A model generated the notes under the pieces. The model ran no database searches, had not been told where the DNA came from, and was given only the letters and a program-made list of their open reading frames with translations. Positions 1-7,883 of a stretch of DNA of 56,161 nucleotides are shown piece by piece (position 1 is the stretch's first letter; every line of letters starts with the position of its first letter). The position numbers and the translations under genes were made by a program. Origin of the DNA: an uncultured Bacteroidales bacterium. GTDB taxonomy: Bacteria; Bacteroidota; Bacteroidia; Bacteroidales; Bacteroidaceae. The stretch covers positions 1 through 56,161 of the forward strand of contig CADCIP010000019.1 of NCBI GenBank assembly GCA_902801485.1, read 5' to 3'.

Positions 1-233
1 GCTACGACCGCAACGGTCAGGAAGTGAAGCGCGTAACGAGTGCCGACGAGGGTATCGTTGAAGATAACGATAACGTCAACGATAACGTCAACAATGGTGA
101 GGGCGAGAACCAGAACGGTGGCGGTACCAACGGTGGTGACAACACCAACGTAAATCCAAACCCTAACGAGGGTGGCGGCGACAACGGAGGTGACGACAAC
201 GGAGGTGGTGAGCCAGGAGCGGATGAAGACTAA
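1..233 (+). CDS. 3' end of probable HU-like DNA-binding protein with acidic low-complexity tail (partial)
   Basis: The gene enters from the left edge. The frame is open from base 3 to the TAA at 231-233. About 76 residues are visible. They begin YDRNGQEVKRVTSADEG and then become a disordered tail made almost wholly of Asn, Gly, Asp and Glu. No folded domain is visible here. The HU-like call is an inference: many Bacteroidetes HU-family proteins end in such acidic Gly-rich tails and sit directly before a smalltalk gene, as this one does 111 bp downstream. A GTG at base 24 could be mistaken for a start, but the frame is open upstream of it. It could instead be another secreted or acidic protein tail. 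Confidence 0.55.
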   Translation, partial: YDRNGQEVKRVTSADEGIVEDNDNVNDNVNNGEGENQNGGGTNGGDNTNVNPNPNEGGGDNGGDDNGGGEPGADED

Positions 234-244
234 GACCCCCTACC

Positions 245-289
245 CCCCTTTAGGGGGAATGGAGAGCGGGGCGCAAGCCCCCCTCTCTT
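245..289. repeat. two adjacent GC-rich hairpins
   Basis: Just after the acidic-tail gene there is a CCCCC/GGGGG hairpin with loop TTTA (about 245-257). A second follows, GAGAG-n-GGGG/CCCC-n-CTCTC (about 262-287). They may act as a terminator, but no T-run follows. They resemble the GC-rich palindromes seen elsewhere in the window. Confidence 0.5.
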
Positions 290-344
290 CAACTCTAAAC
301 GCTAAACTAAAAATGACTATTAACCTATTAACCTACTAAGCTAT

Positions 345-446
345 ATGAAAAAAGAAACGTGGAGGGCAATCCTCCAACTGATAGCGAGCATCATAACGGC
401 AGCTATCACAGCTTTGGGCACAGCAAGTTGTGTGCGTGGTCTTTAG
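345..446 (+). CDS. smalltalk family mini-protein
   Basis: This is a 33-residue ORF starting MKKETWRAILQLIAS and ending CVRGL. It matches what I know of the Bacteroidetes 'smalltalk' small-protein family: an N-terminal MKKETWK-like motif, then one hydrophobic helix (about residues 8-28) rich in Ile, Ala and Thr, then a late Cys. The family was recognised in surveys of human-microbiome small proteins. Its function is unknown. The position directly downstream of an acidic-tailed HU-like gene is the usual context. The hydrophobic stretch suggests membrane insertion. The start codon is the only in-frame ATG and gives the conserved N-terminus. Confidence 0.8.
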   Translation: MKKETWRAILQLIASIITAAITALGTASCVRGL

Positions 447-478
447 CTCCCTCCTTAAAGGGAGGGCGGGGGGAGGGT
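447..478. repeat. GC-rich palindrome (same family as the DUF559 element ends)
   Basis: CTCCCTCC-TTAAA-GGGAGGG followed by CGGGGGGAGG lies directly after the smalltalk stop codon. By eye it matches the reverse complement of the inverted repeat at 39902-39935 (CTCCCCTCC-TT-GGGAGGGG-GCGGGGGAGG) almost base for base. It could also serve as a weak terminator. Confidence 0.6.
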
Positions 479-488
479 CCCCAATCAT

Positions 489-606
489 TACCTGCTCACA
501 CTCAGCATAATTGATGCAAGCATCATTTTGCTCTCGCTTAATCGCAGCCTTGGCTGTTAGCTCTTGGCCTTGGCTTCTCTAACCGCTAACCTCTAACCTC
601 TAACCT
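489..606 (+). repeat. composite dispersed repeat, copy 1
   Basis: The core (about 489-560) runs from CCTGCTCAC through TGATGCAAGCATC and TTGCTCTCGCTTAATCGC to AGCCTT. It is followed by 7-nt-period CTAACCT-type repeats (about 578-606). The GATGC-AA-GCATC piece is a small hairpin. Related cores lie at 4072-4146 (reverse strand, inside cbiB) and 7683-7760. This copy fills most of the 277-bp gap before cobS. Confidence 0.6.
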
Positions 607-648
607 AAAAACTGCTATCTTTGATTAATAAGGTAGCAGTTTTTTTTG
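607..648 (+). terminator. Rho-independent terminator
   Basis: AAAACTGCTA and TAGCAGTTTT form a stem of about 10 bp around an 11-13 nt loop, followed by a run of T. It separates the smalltalk region from cobS. Confidence 0.75.
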
Positions 649-653
649 TTTTC

Positions 654-685
654 TTTGGTATTTCTCTCACTTAATCGTAATTTTG
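654..685 (+). promoter_or_regulatory. Bacteroidetes-type promoter for cobS-cobU-cobT
   Basis: TTTG at 654-657, a 20-nt spacer, then TAATTTTG at 678-685. This fits the -33/-7 consensus of the Bacteroidetes primary sigma factor. It lies 38 nt before the cobS ATG, which leaves no room for a riboswitch, so this trio seems not to be under the cobalamin switch seen at 17.1 kb. Confidence 0.7.
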
Positions 686-723
686 CATCAGAAATATCCC
701 TTAATAACGTAAACAAAAAAAAT

Positions 724-1509
724 ATGCAAGTAGAACTTAATAACATTCGATGGTACGACCGCTTGTGGGCTGCGCTTATCTTCTTTACCCGACTGCCCTT
801 CTACCGCTTGCATCAGCCGCCCGCAGAGAGTTATAAGGCTGTTGTGGAGTACTGGCCGCTGACGGGCTGGCTCACAGGCGGGCTGATGGCTGCCACGCTA
901 TGGGTGGGCAGCATGTATCTACCCTACATGATTGCCATTCTGCTGGCAATTGTTGTAAGGCTGTTGGTAACGGGAGCCTTGCATGAGGACGGGTTGGCTG
1001 ACTTCCTGGACGGCTTTGGCGGAGGAGGTTCCGACCGCGAACGCATCCTGACCATCATGAAGGACTCGCACATAGGAACCTTTGGCGTACTGGGCCTCAT
1101 CGTTTACGAGATGCTGCTGTTTGTAACCCTGTGTTCTATGACCCCGAAGATGGCGACCTTGGCTATTCTGGCGGCAACACCATACGCGAGAATGTTAACT
1201 GCACAGTTGATTATAATGATGCCATACGCCCGACAGGAAGAGGAAGCCAAGGCGAAGATGATTTACCGTAAGATGGACTGGCGGGCAGGCATAGGCCTTG
1301 CCATTCAAGGATTGCTGCCTATGGCGGCATTTCTATGGTGGACAGGCATTGACTGGGAAATGGTCATCTTTATCCCATGTGTTGTGATGTATTTCCTTTA
1401 TCTGCTCATCTGGAACAGATTACGCGGGTACACAGGCGACTGCTGCGGTGCCGTATGCCTGATCATAGAACTGACAACGTTACTTGCCATCTGCGTGGCA
1501 AGAGTTTAA
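724..1509 (+). CDS. cobS: adenosylcobinamide-GDP ribazoletransferase (cobalamin synthase)
   Basis: CobS joins adenosylcobinamide-GDP to alpha-ribazole (or its phosphate), the last assembly step of the lower ligand loop of B12. It acts in the inner membrane. The 261-residue protein has several hydrophobic helices and the family signatures GALHEDGLADFLDGFGGG (acidic, Mg/substrate site) and YTGDCCGA near the C-terminus. The start at 724 (MQVELNNIRWYDR) was chosen over the longer frame from 646, because the extra 26 codons overlap the promoter and do not look like protein. It is the first gene of a cobS-cobU-cobT run. The gaps between these genes are filled with 7-nt repeats. Confidence 0.93.
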   Translation: MQVELNNIRWYDRLWAALIFFTRLPFYRLHQPPAESYKAVVEYWPLTGWLTGGLMAATLWVGSMYLPYMIAILLAIVVRLLVTGALHEDGLADFLDGFGGGGSDRERILTIMKDSHIGTFGVLGLIVYEMLLFVTLCSMTPKMATLAILAATPYARMLTAQLIIMMPYARQEEEAKAKMIYRKMDWRAGIGLAIQGLLPMAAFLWWTGIDWEMVIFIPCVVMYFLYLLIWNRLRGYTGDCCGAVCLIIELTTLLAICVARV

Positions 1510-1616
1510 GAGTTCAAGGGTTCAAGAGTTTAAGACGGGAACAAAAACCGAAAACAAAAACAAAAACTTATCAAGGGTTTTAGAGTTCAAAAAACGGTAA
1601 ACGGTAAACAGTAAAC
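1505..1616. repeat. degenerate 7-nt-period repeats between cobS and cobU
   Basis: GTTCAAG/GTTTAAG units run from the cobS stop codon to about 1590. TAAACGG-TAAACAG-TAAACC then follows at 1595-1616, ending two bases before the cobU ATG. The same TAAACGG/TAAACAG pair is amplified after cobU at 2201-2298. Confidence 0.6.
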
Positions 1617-1618
1617 CA

Positions 1619-2149
1619 ATGAAACACATCATCATGATAACAGGCGGACAGCGTTCAGGAAAAAGCAGTAAGGCTGAGGAACTGGCATTAAGTCTTTCCG
1701 ACAATCCCGTCTATCTGGCTACAGCGCACATCTGGGACGATGAGTTCAGAGAGCGCGTACAAAGACATCAGGAACGTCGCGGACCTCAGTGGACGAACAT
1801 AGAAGAGGAAATTTACCTGAGTCGGCACGACTTAACAGGTCGTGTGGTTGTTATCGACTGCGTAACACTATGGCTAACCAACTGGCTGATGCCCGACGGT
1901 TCTCCATCAGGTAACACGCCATCTGTTGATGCCGTCCTTGCCAATGCAAAAGCCGAATTCGACAAGTTTACCCAACCCGATGCCACATACATCTTCGTCA
2001 CCAACGAGATTGGAAGCGGCGGCGTAAGCGACAATGCCCTCCAGCGTCGCTTTACTGACTTGCAAGGATGGATGAACCAATACATTGCCCAGAAGGCAGA
2101 CGAAGTTATCCTTATGGTTAGCGGAATAGCAGTTAGGGTTAAGGGTTAG
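1619..2149 (+). CDS. cobU: bifunctional adenosylcobinamide kinase / adenosylcobinamide-phosphate guanylyltransferase
   Basis: CobU phosphorylates adenosylcobinamide and then transfers GMP to it, producing the CobS substrate. The 176-residue length is typical. The P-loop GGQRSGKS is at residues 9-16. RVQRHQERRG carries the His expected to receive GMP. VVVIDCVTLWLTNW and NEIGSGGV are further family motifs. It acts in the cytoplasm. The C-terminal residues (IAVRVKG) and stop run straight into a GTTAGAGG-type repeat array, so the last codons may themselves be repeat-derived. It lies between cobS and cobT and is probably co-transcribed with them. Confidence 0.93.
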   Translation: MKHIIMITGGQRSGKSSKAEELALSLSDNPVYLATAHIWDDEFRERVQRHQERRGPQWTNIEEEIYLSRHDLTGRVVVIDCVTLWLTNWLMPDGSPSGNTPSVDAVLANAKAEFDKFTQPDATYIFVTNEIGSGGVSDNALQRRFTDLQGWMNQYIAQKADEVILMVSGIAVRVKG

Positions 2150-2196
2150 AGGTTAAGGGTTAGAGGTTAGAGGTTAGAGGTTAGAGGTTAGAGACC
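2139..2196. repeat. GTTAGAG tandem heptamers
   Basis: Several copies of GGTTAGA (7-nt period) begin over the last codons of cobU and lead into the larger TAAACGG/TAAACAG array. Both reading directions contain stop codons (TAG or TAA), and I find this unit only at gene ends or between genes in the window. Confidence 0.65.
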
Positions 2197-2200
2197 TTAG

Positions 2201-2298
2201 TAAACGGTAAACAGTAAACGGTAAACAGTAAACGGTAAACAGTAAACGGTAAACAGTAAACGGTAAACAGTAAACAGTAAACGGTAAACGGTAAACGG
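2201..2298. repeat. 14-copy heptamer array between cobU and cobT
   Basis: Exactly 14 units of 7 nt (98 bp), each TAAACGG or TAAACAG. The first ten alternate strictly, giving a 14-nt super-period. The array ends eight bases before the cobT ATG, so it occupies the whole translation-initiation region of cobT. Confidence 0.85.
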
Positions 2299-2306
2299 TT
2301 ATAGGA

Positions 2307-3363
<1,057 letters not shown>

Positions 3364-3380
<17 letters not shown>

Positions 3381-4449
3381 TTACCAGCCAGCAGCAAACA
3401 AGTAATATCATTAGAATCTCAGCCGTTCGGTTCACGCGAACAGCAATTCTCATGTCTTCTGTGGTGAGAGTCCGGTCATTGTCGCCAATATAAGGTTTAT
3501 CAAAGAGTTGGCCAAAATAATAATGAGGACCGCCGAATCGACAGTTCAAGATGCCAGCAAGGGCTGCCTCGGGATAGCCGCTGTTAGGAGAAGCATGACG
3601 GCGACCGTTCCTCCACACAAAGCTCGCCAGTTGTGGCTTGCCTGCCACAACAACCATCAGCAAAGCGGTAAGACGGGCGGGGATATAGTTTGCAATATCG
3701 TCGATGTGTGCTGCCCAACAGCCGAAGTCACGATAGCGGTCGGTCTTATAGCCAATCATGGAATCAAGGGTGTTAACCATCTTATAGGCCAACATGCCAG
3801 GAACGCCCAAAACAGCAAACCAGAAGAGCGGAGCTATCACGCCATCGCTGAGATTCTCTGCCAAGGTTTCCAAGGCCGCTGTTCTCACTTCCTGAGCCGA
3901 GAGTTCTGAAGTATCTCGCCCTACGATGCGAGCAACTTGCTTACGGCCTTCCTCCAACGAGCGATCAAGAGCAAGAAAGACAGCACGGACCTCACGGATA
4001 AGGGTGGTGCCGGCAAGACAGAAAAAAACGATTAAGGCTTCGAAGAAGCAAGTGAAGAGTGAAGAGTGAAGACCGCGATTGAGCGAGAGGAGAGCGATGC
4101 TCGCATCAGCTATCCCGAGCGTGAGCAGGCTCGACCGAAGGTCAAGAGTGAAGAATGTGCAGCCGATGTAATTAAGTACATAGCATAGGAAGCAAGTTGC
4201 GATATAAGTCACAGCAATTAACCCAATGGCAACGAAGGCACCTTTCACTTTCCGATGGCTTCCCCTATTGAGCCTGTGTTCGCAGAAAGCAATGGCCTTT
4301 CCGAACCCCACAACAGGATGCGGGAGCCAAGCGGGGTCTCCCAGAAGAAGGTCAAGCAGCCAGCCCAACAATAAAGTGAAGAGAAGGCCCCTCTCCCCGC
4401 TCCCCAAAAGAGGAGAGCCTATAATTAAACAATCTACAGGCATAGCCAT
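3364..4449 (-). CDS. cbiB: adenosylcobinamide-phosphate synthase (CbiB type) with two repeat-derived inserts
   Basis: CbiB attaches aminopropanol phosphate to adenosylcobyric acid at the inner membrane. The 361-residue protein has the family motifs LLDLLLGDPAWLPHPVVGFG, RTAALETLAENLSDGVIAPL and DSMIGYKTDRYRDFG. Two segments look foreign. The N-terminal SPLLGSGERGL comes from a GC-rich palindrome (4386-4420). A block of about 35 residues (FFTLDLRSSLL through LHSSLFTCFF) is the composite repeat at 4050-4155 read in frame. It overlaps the upstream decarboxylase gene by 16 bp, so it is translationally coupled at the end of the B12 operon. Pseudomonas-style nomenclature calls this protein CobD. 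Confidence 0.88.
4050..4155 (-). repeat. composite dispersed repeat, copy 2, in frame inside cbiB
   Basis: Read on the minus strand: TTCACTCTT units, then a core from GGTCGAGCCTGCTCACG through GCTGATGCGAGCATCGCTC and CTCTCGCTCAATCGC to GGTCTT (4072-4141), then CTTCACTCTTCACTC units again. The core is therefore nested in heptamer repeats on both sides, and the whole block stays open in the cbiB frame. Confidence 0.7.
4386..4420 (-). repeat. GC-rich palindrome coding the CbiB N-terminus
   Basis: GGCCCCTCTCCCC-GCTCCCCAAAAGAGGAGAG lies near the cbiB start and encodes SPLLGSGERGL. It belongs to the CCCCTC/GAGGGG palindrome group found at several places in the window. Confidence 0.5.
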
Positions 4450-5444
4450 TTCTCTATTGCATGTAATAACAAATCGTTTTCGGTCTTCTCTTGAACGGCA
4501 ATACGGAAGAAGGAATCGTCAAGCCCCTCGAAATTGCTGGCATCGCGTATCAGCAAACCATGTTCCTTTGCCAGATACTCTTTCAGGGCAGCAGCCTTGC
4601 CCATTCTAAGCTTACAGAGTAGGATATGGGTCTGCGAGGGCCAAACCTCGATACAACCCAGTGCAGACAGTTTATCAGCTACACGCTGTCGCTCATGCAT
4701 TAACTCGTGCAAGGGCAAACGAAACTCTTCGGGGTGACCTAAAAGGTAATAACCCGCATCTATAGCCACTTGGTTGACCGACCAAGGCATACGTTGTCGC
4801 CTTACCTCACTCAAAAGATTCTTATGAGCGGTAATATAACCCAGGCGCAAACCAGGAATAGCATATTCCTTGGTCATAGAATGCAACATCAGGACGTTGG
4901 GAAACATACAGGCTTCCGCAGCATTCAGCAAAGGTTCCTCTGTAAATGGTGCATAGCTGGCATCCAGAACATAAAGTGACTGGGGATGTTGCTGTATAGC
5001 CTGTATCAACTGGTCCTTATCGAGAACAGTCCCCGTTGGATTATTGGGATTGCAAAGCCAGATAAGTTGAGAATCGAGAGTGGAGAGCTGGGAGTTATGA
5101 ATGGAATGTATCTTATGCCCGTGAATCTGGCAGGCATCACGATACTCAGAGAATGTGGGCATGAGGATAGACGAACTCTTGCCCCTGAAAGTTTGGGCAA
5201 TCAGATAAATTGCCTCGGTAGCCCCATTGGTGACGCAGACTTCTTCGGGCTTTAAGTTCAACAATTGGGCAATACATTTCTCCAGACGGGCAGGCGCAGG
5301 CTCTGGATAAGAAACCACATTGTCCAACTTGTCGGCCAAATAGCAGAATAGCCCTTCATGGCAGAAATGATTATAGACATTGGAACTGAAATTGACCCTT
5401 ATGCCCTGGTACTTGTATGCGTCGTCGCCGTGTCCTTCAATCAT
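4434..5444 (-). CDS. cobD: PLP-dependent L-threonine-O-3-phosphate decarboxylase-like aminotransferase
   Basis: This fold-type I PLP enzyme (336 aa) probably makes (R)-1-aminopropanol phosphate, the linker added by CbiB. It starts GHGDDAYKYQGIRVNFSSNV, as threonine-P decarboxylases and histidinol-P aminotransferases do. CNPNNPTG is the cofactor/substrate motif. SMTKEYAIPGLRLGY holds the Schiff-base Lys. Assignment to threonine-P decarboxylase rather than HisC rests on its place between cobQ and cbiB, overlapping both (8 bp and 16 bp). A short in-frame heptamer insert (HNSQLSTLDSQ, coded at about 5065-5105) sits just before WLCNPNNPTG. Pseudomonas-style nomenclature calls it CobC. Confidence 0.85.
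   Translation of the reverse strand: MIEGHGDDAYKYQGIRVNFSSNVYNHFCHEGLFCYLADKLDNVVSYPEPAPARLEKCIAQLLNLKPEEVCVTNGATEAIYLIAQTFRGKSSSILMPTFSEYRDACQIHGHKIHSIHNSQLSTLDSQLIWLCNPNNPTGTVLDKDQLIQAIQQHPQSLYVLDASYAPFTEEPLLNAAEACMFPNVLMLHSMTKEYAIPGLRLGYITAHKNLLSEVRRQRMPWSVNQVAIDAGYYLLGHPEEFRLPLHELMHERQRVADKLSALGCIEVWPSQTHILLCKLRMGKAAALKEYLAKEHGLLIRDASNFEGLDDSFFRIAVQEKTENDLLLHAIEKWLCL
5065..5105 (-). repeat. in-frame heptamer remnant inside the cobD-type gene
   Basis: On the coding strand this reads as degenerate CAACTCTC-type units (CATAACTCCCAGCTCTCC...CTCAACTT), producing NSQLSTLDSQL. It is in the open orientation. Confidence 0.6.
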
Positions 5445-6903
5445 CGCTGGTCAGTATTTGATAGATTCGTTCCATATCCACATGCTGGCGCACATGGTCA
5501 GCCAACTTATTATACTGTTCCTCCTTGAAAGAGGCTGGGTCGGCGGCAGCAAATTCTATGCTTTTGACTTTGCCCTTTTCACTTAAAAGGTGTTCTATGA
5601 CGGACTGATTGTCCAGAAAACCATGAATATAGGTACCGATGCAATGTCCGGTCTGCATGATGGCTTCGTCGGTATCTGAAATGCCTTGATGAATCTCATA
5701 GCCCTTGCACTCCTGACCTTCGAACATGAAGGTTACTTGCTTTGTTGTCTTTTCTTTACCCATCGTAGTATGAATGGGTAAGAGACCAAGGCCAGGCAAT
5801 GTGGCAATACTGCCTTCTATGCCTTCCGGATCCTCAATCGTCTGCCCCAACATCTGGTAGCCACCACAAATACCTATTACTGTCCTGCCATCCCGGTGGG
5901 CTTGCAAAATGGCTTGGGCACAACCATTACGGCGGAGTTCCAGCAGGTCGTCCAACGTGGATTTTGTCCCAGGAAGAATAATAATGTCAGCCTGTATAAT
6001 GTCTTTGGGATTATTTGTATAAAAAAGATTGACGCGTGGATCACGTTCAAGCACATCAAAGTCCGTAAAGTTTGAGAGATGCAGTAACAATACTACGGCT
6101 ATGTTCAGTTGAGAGCTGAGCGTTGAGAGCTGAGCATTTTTCCCTGCAAGACTGACGGAATCTTCCTCGTCAATATAAATAGCTTTATAATAAGGTATAA
6201 TGCCCAGGACAGGTATGCCACAAAGTTCCTCCAACATACGCTTGCCCTCTTCAAAGAGCCGCATATCTCCCCTGAACTTGTTTATGATAATACCCTTTAT
6301 GAGTTTTCTGTCTTCGGGTGTCTGCAACATGATGCTGCCATAGACGCTGGCAAAGACACCGCCACGGTCAATATCACCTACCAGAATTATGTCCGCCTTA
6401 GCGTGCCGACCCATAGGCATATTTACCAAGTCAGTGTCTCTAAGGTTGATTTCAGAAATGCTGCCAGCTCCCTCCAGAACAATCGGATTATAAAGCGAGG
6501 CAAGACGGTCGAAGGCATCGCAGACTTCTTTCCTAAAATCCAGTTCCACTCCCCCTTGGGAGGGGTTAGGGGTAGGCTTTTTCCAATAGTCGTAGGCACT
6601 TTTATTGCCTATGGGCTTGCCGTGAAGCACAACCTGAGATGTATGGTCAGAGTTGGGTTTCAGGAGAATGGGATTCATATCCGTGTGGCAAGGAATACCA
6701 GCCGCTTCTGCTTGAACAGCCTGTGCCCGGCCAATCTCCAACCCGTCTGGTGTGACGTAACTGTTCAGTGCCATATTCTGGGCCTTAAAAGGAGCCGGCC
6801 GGTAACCGTCTTGTCTGAAGATTCGGCAAAAGGCTGCGGCAACAATGCTTTTGCCAACATCACTGCCTGTACCAACGAACATTATGGGATGAAGGGACTT
6901 CAC
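5437..6903 (-). CDS. cobQ: cobyric acid synthase (glutamine-hydrolysing)
   Basis: CobQ amidates four side chains of adenosylcobyrinic acid a,c-diamide using ATP and glutamine. The 488-residue protein has an N-terminal P-loop domain (VGTGSDVGKS, residues 10-19, then FKAQNMALNS) and a C-terminal class I glutamine amidotransferase-like domain (GICGGYQMLG with the Cys, YIHGFLDN with the His). It carries two repeat-derived inserts: PTPNPSQGG (coded at about 6549-6575) and NAQLSTLSSQL (about 6102-6136), both at loops before conserved blocks. It starts one base from the end of the ABC ATPase gene. With no upstream ring genes in the window, it may work on scavenged incomplete corrinoids. Confidence 0.93.
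   Translation of the reverse strand: MKSLHPIMFVGTGSDVGKSIVAAAFCRIFRQDGYRPAPFKAQNMALNSYVTPDGLEIGRAQAVQAEAAGIPCHTDMNPILLKPNSDHTSQVVLHGKPIGNKSAYDYWKKPTPNPSQGGVELDFRKEVCDAFDRLASLYNPIVLEGAGSISEINLRDTDLVNMPMGRHAKADIILVGDIDRGGVFASVYGSIMLQTPEDRKLIKGIIINKFRGDMRLFEEGKRMLEELCGIPVLGIIPYYKAIYIDEEDSVSLAGKNAQLSTLSSQLNIAVVLLLHLSNFTDFDVLERDPRVNLFYTNNPKDIIQADIIILPGTKSTLDDLLELRRNGCAQAILQAHRDGRTVIGICGGYQMLGQTIEDPEGIEGSIATLPGLGLLPIHTTMGKEKTTKQVTFMFEGQECKGYEIHQGISDTDEAIMQTGHCIGTYIHGFLDNQSVIEHLLSEKGKVKSIEFAAADPASFKEEQYNKLADHVRQHVDMERIYQILTSDD
6102..6136 (-). repeat. in-frame heptamer insert inside cobQ
   Basis: The coding strand reads GCTCAGCTCTCAACGCTCAG and then CTCTCAACT, giving AQLSTLSSQL. It is in the open orientation. 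Confidence 0.6.
6549..6575 (-). repeat. GC-rich palindrome inside cobQ (PTPNPSQGG)
   Basis: Plus strand: CTCCCCCTTGGGAGGGG, then TTAGGGG, then TAGGCT. It closely parallels the right inverted repeat of the DUF559 element (CCTCCTTGGGAGGGG, AAGGGGGAGGCT). It is translated in CobQ as PTPNPSQGGV. Confidence 0.65.
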
Positions 6904-6904
6904 T

Positions 6905-7660
6905 CTATACAGTTATTCTGTAACTCATTAAATCCGGATCGAATCGGATGCCGTCTGCTTGAATAAAACGAGAAAGTTCGCCACTCTTGGAAAGTTCTGC
7001 AGGCTTTCCTATCACAACCTCGCCGGGATGCATAATCCAAAGGCGGTCGCTAAGCTGGAGAGCCATCTCTACATCGTGCGTGCTGAGGAAGATAATCTTC
7101 TGCATCTCATGGGCCAGTCGGCGCAAAAGACGCATCATCTCCACCTTACTGGGAAAATCAAGGAAGGCCGTAGGCTCATCTAAGAGGATAACAGGAGTCT
7201 GCTGTGCTAACACCTTAGCTATCATCACCTTCTGACGCTCACCATCGCTGAGCGTACTGAACATGCGTGTCTCCAAGGAGGTAATGCCTGCCAGTTGCAT
7301 CGCTTCTGTGACGTAGCGGTTATCTTCTTCCGTAAGCCTGCCCCAGAAGCCGGTATAAGGACTGCGTCCCATGCTCACCATATCACGCACCGTCATATTC
7401 TGTACATCGGGACGCTCTGTCAGAACCACACCAATAAGCTTACTGAGTTCTGCGCTGGAAAGGGAACTGACGGACTTTCCCTGCAAGATAATCTCGCCCC
7501 CCAGGGGAGGAAGAAAAGTACAGAGGGTACGAAGCAAGGTGCTCTTACCCACTCCATTGGATCCCAGGAGGCTTGTCAGCTCCCCCGGAACCAATGACGC
7601 GTTGATATCAGTAGTTACAACACGAGAGCTGTAACCTGTTGTTAAATGCTGAAGCAACAT
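6905..7660 (-). CDS. btuD: ABC transporter ATP-binding protein, BtuD/FhuC type
   Basis: This ATPase energises import through the FecCD permease encoded at 9.5-10.5 kb. It has Walker A (LLGSNGVGKSTLL), the signature LSDGERQKVMIAKVLAQ, Walker B (VILLDEPTAFLDFPSK) and a switch His (STHDVE). I place the start at 7660 (MLLQHLTTGYSSR, 251 aa), where family members begin. The open frame continues up to 7834, but those 58 codons translate dispersed repeats (NSQFSILNCQLS and others). The B12 substrate is inferred from the riboswitch-headed operon. It is separated from the permease gene by a hexosaminidase gene. Confidence 0.85.
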   Translation of the reverse strand: MLLQHLTTGYSSRVVTTDINASLVPGELTSLLGSNGVGKSTLLRTLCTFLPPLGGEIILQGKSVSSLSSAELSKLIGVVLTERPDVQNMTVRDMVSMGRSPYTGFWGRLTEEDNRYVTEAMQLAGITSLETRMFSTLSDGERQKVMIAKVLAQQTPVILLDEPTAFLDFPSKVEMMRLLRRLAHEMQKIIFLSTHDVEMALQLSDRLWIMHPGEVVIGKPAELSKSGELSRFIQADGIRFDPDLMSYRITV

Positions 7661-7798
7661 TTGGTTGACAGTTGAGAATTGAAACTTCGTTTCGAGCCTG
7701 CTACGCCATGGCAAAGCTGATGCAAGCATCGCTATGCTCATTTGGCTTAAACGCAGCCTTGAGAGTTGACAGTTGAGAATTGAGAATTGAGAATTGTT
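7661..7798 (+). repeat. composite dispersed repeat, copy 3
   Basis: TTGACAGTTGAGAATTG units are followed by a core (about 7683-7760) running from TTTCGAGCCTGCTACG through GCTGATGCAAGCATCGCTATG to ACGCAGCCTT, then GTTGAGAATTGAGAATTG units. Again the core is bracketed by heptamer-type repeats. It forms the region just upstream of the btuD-like gene. Confidence 0.65.
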
Positions 7799-7846
7799 CG
7801 CTGTGTCAACTCCGGCATCGGCGGCACTATCCACTTTTTTAACTGA

Positions 7847-7882
7847 CTCTAAACTCTAAACACTAAACTCTAAACTCTAAAC
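7847..7882. repeat. CTCTAAA heptamers downstream of the GH20 gene
   Basis: Four to five copies of ACTCTAA (7-nt period). The unit holds stops in both directions (TAA on one strand, TAG on the other) and lies between genes. Confidence 0.65.
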
Positions 7883-7883
7883 T

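Noticed and set aside
646-723. N-terminal extension of CobS
   Set aside because: It covers the -33/-7 promoter and does not resemble CobS N-termini. The ATG at 724 fits.
654-723. Second cobalamin riboswitch before cobS
   Set aside because: Only 38 nt lie between promoter and ATG, and no CCGCAACTGTAAG-like core is present.
2201-2298. CRISPR-like array
   Set aside because: Units are 7 nt with no spacers. It is a simple tandem repeat and no cas genes are present.
7661-7834. N-terminal extension of the BtuD-like ATPase
   Set aside because: The 58 extra codons translate the dispersed composite repeat. ABC ATPases of this type start at MLLQHLTTGY.
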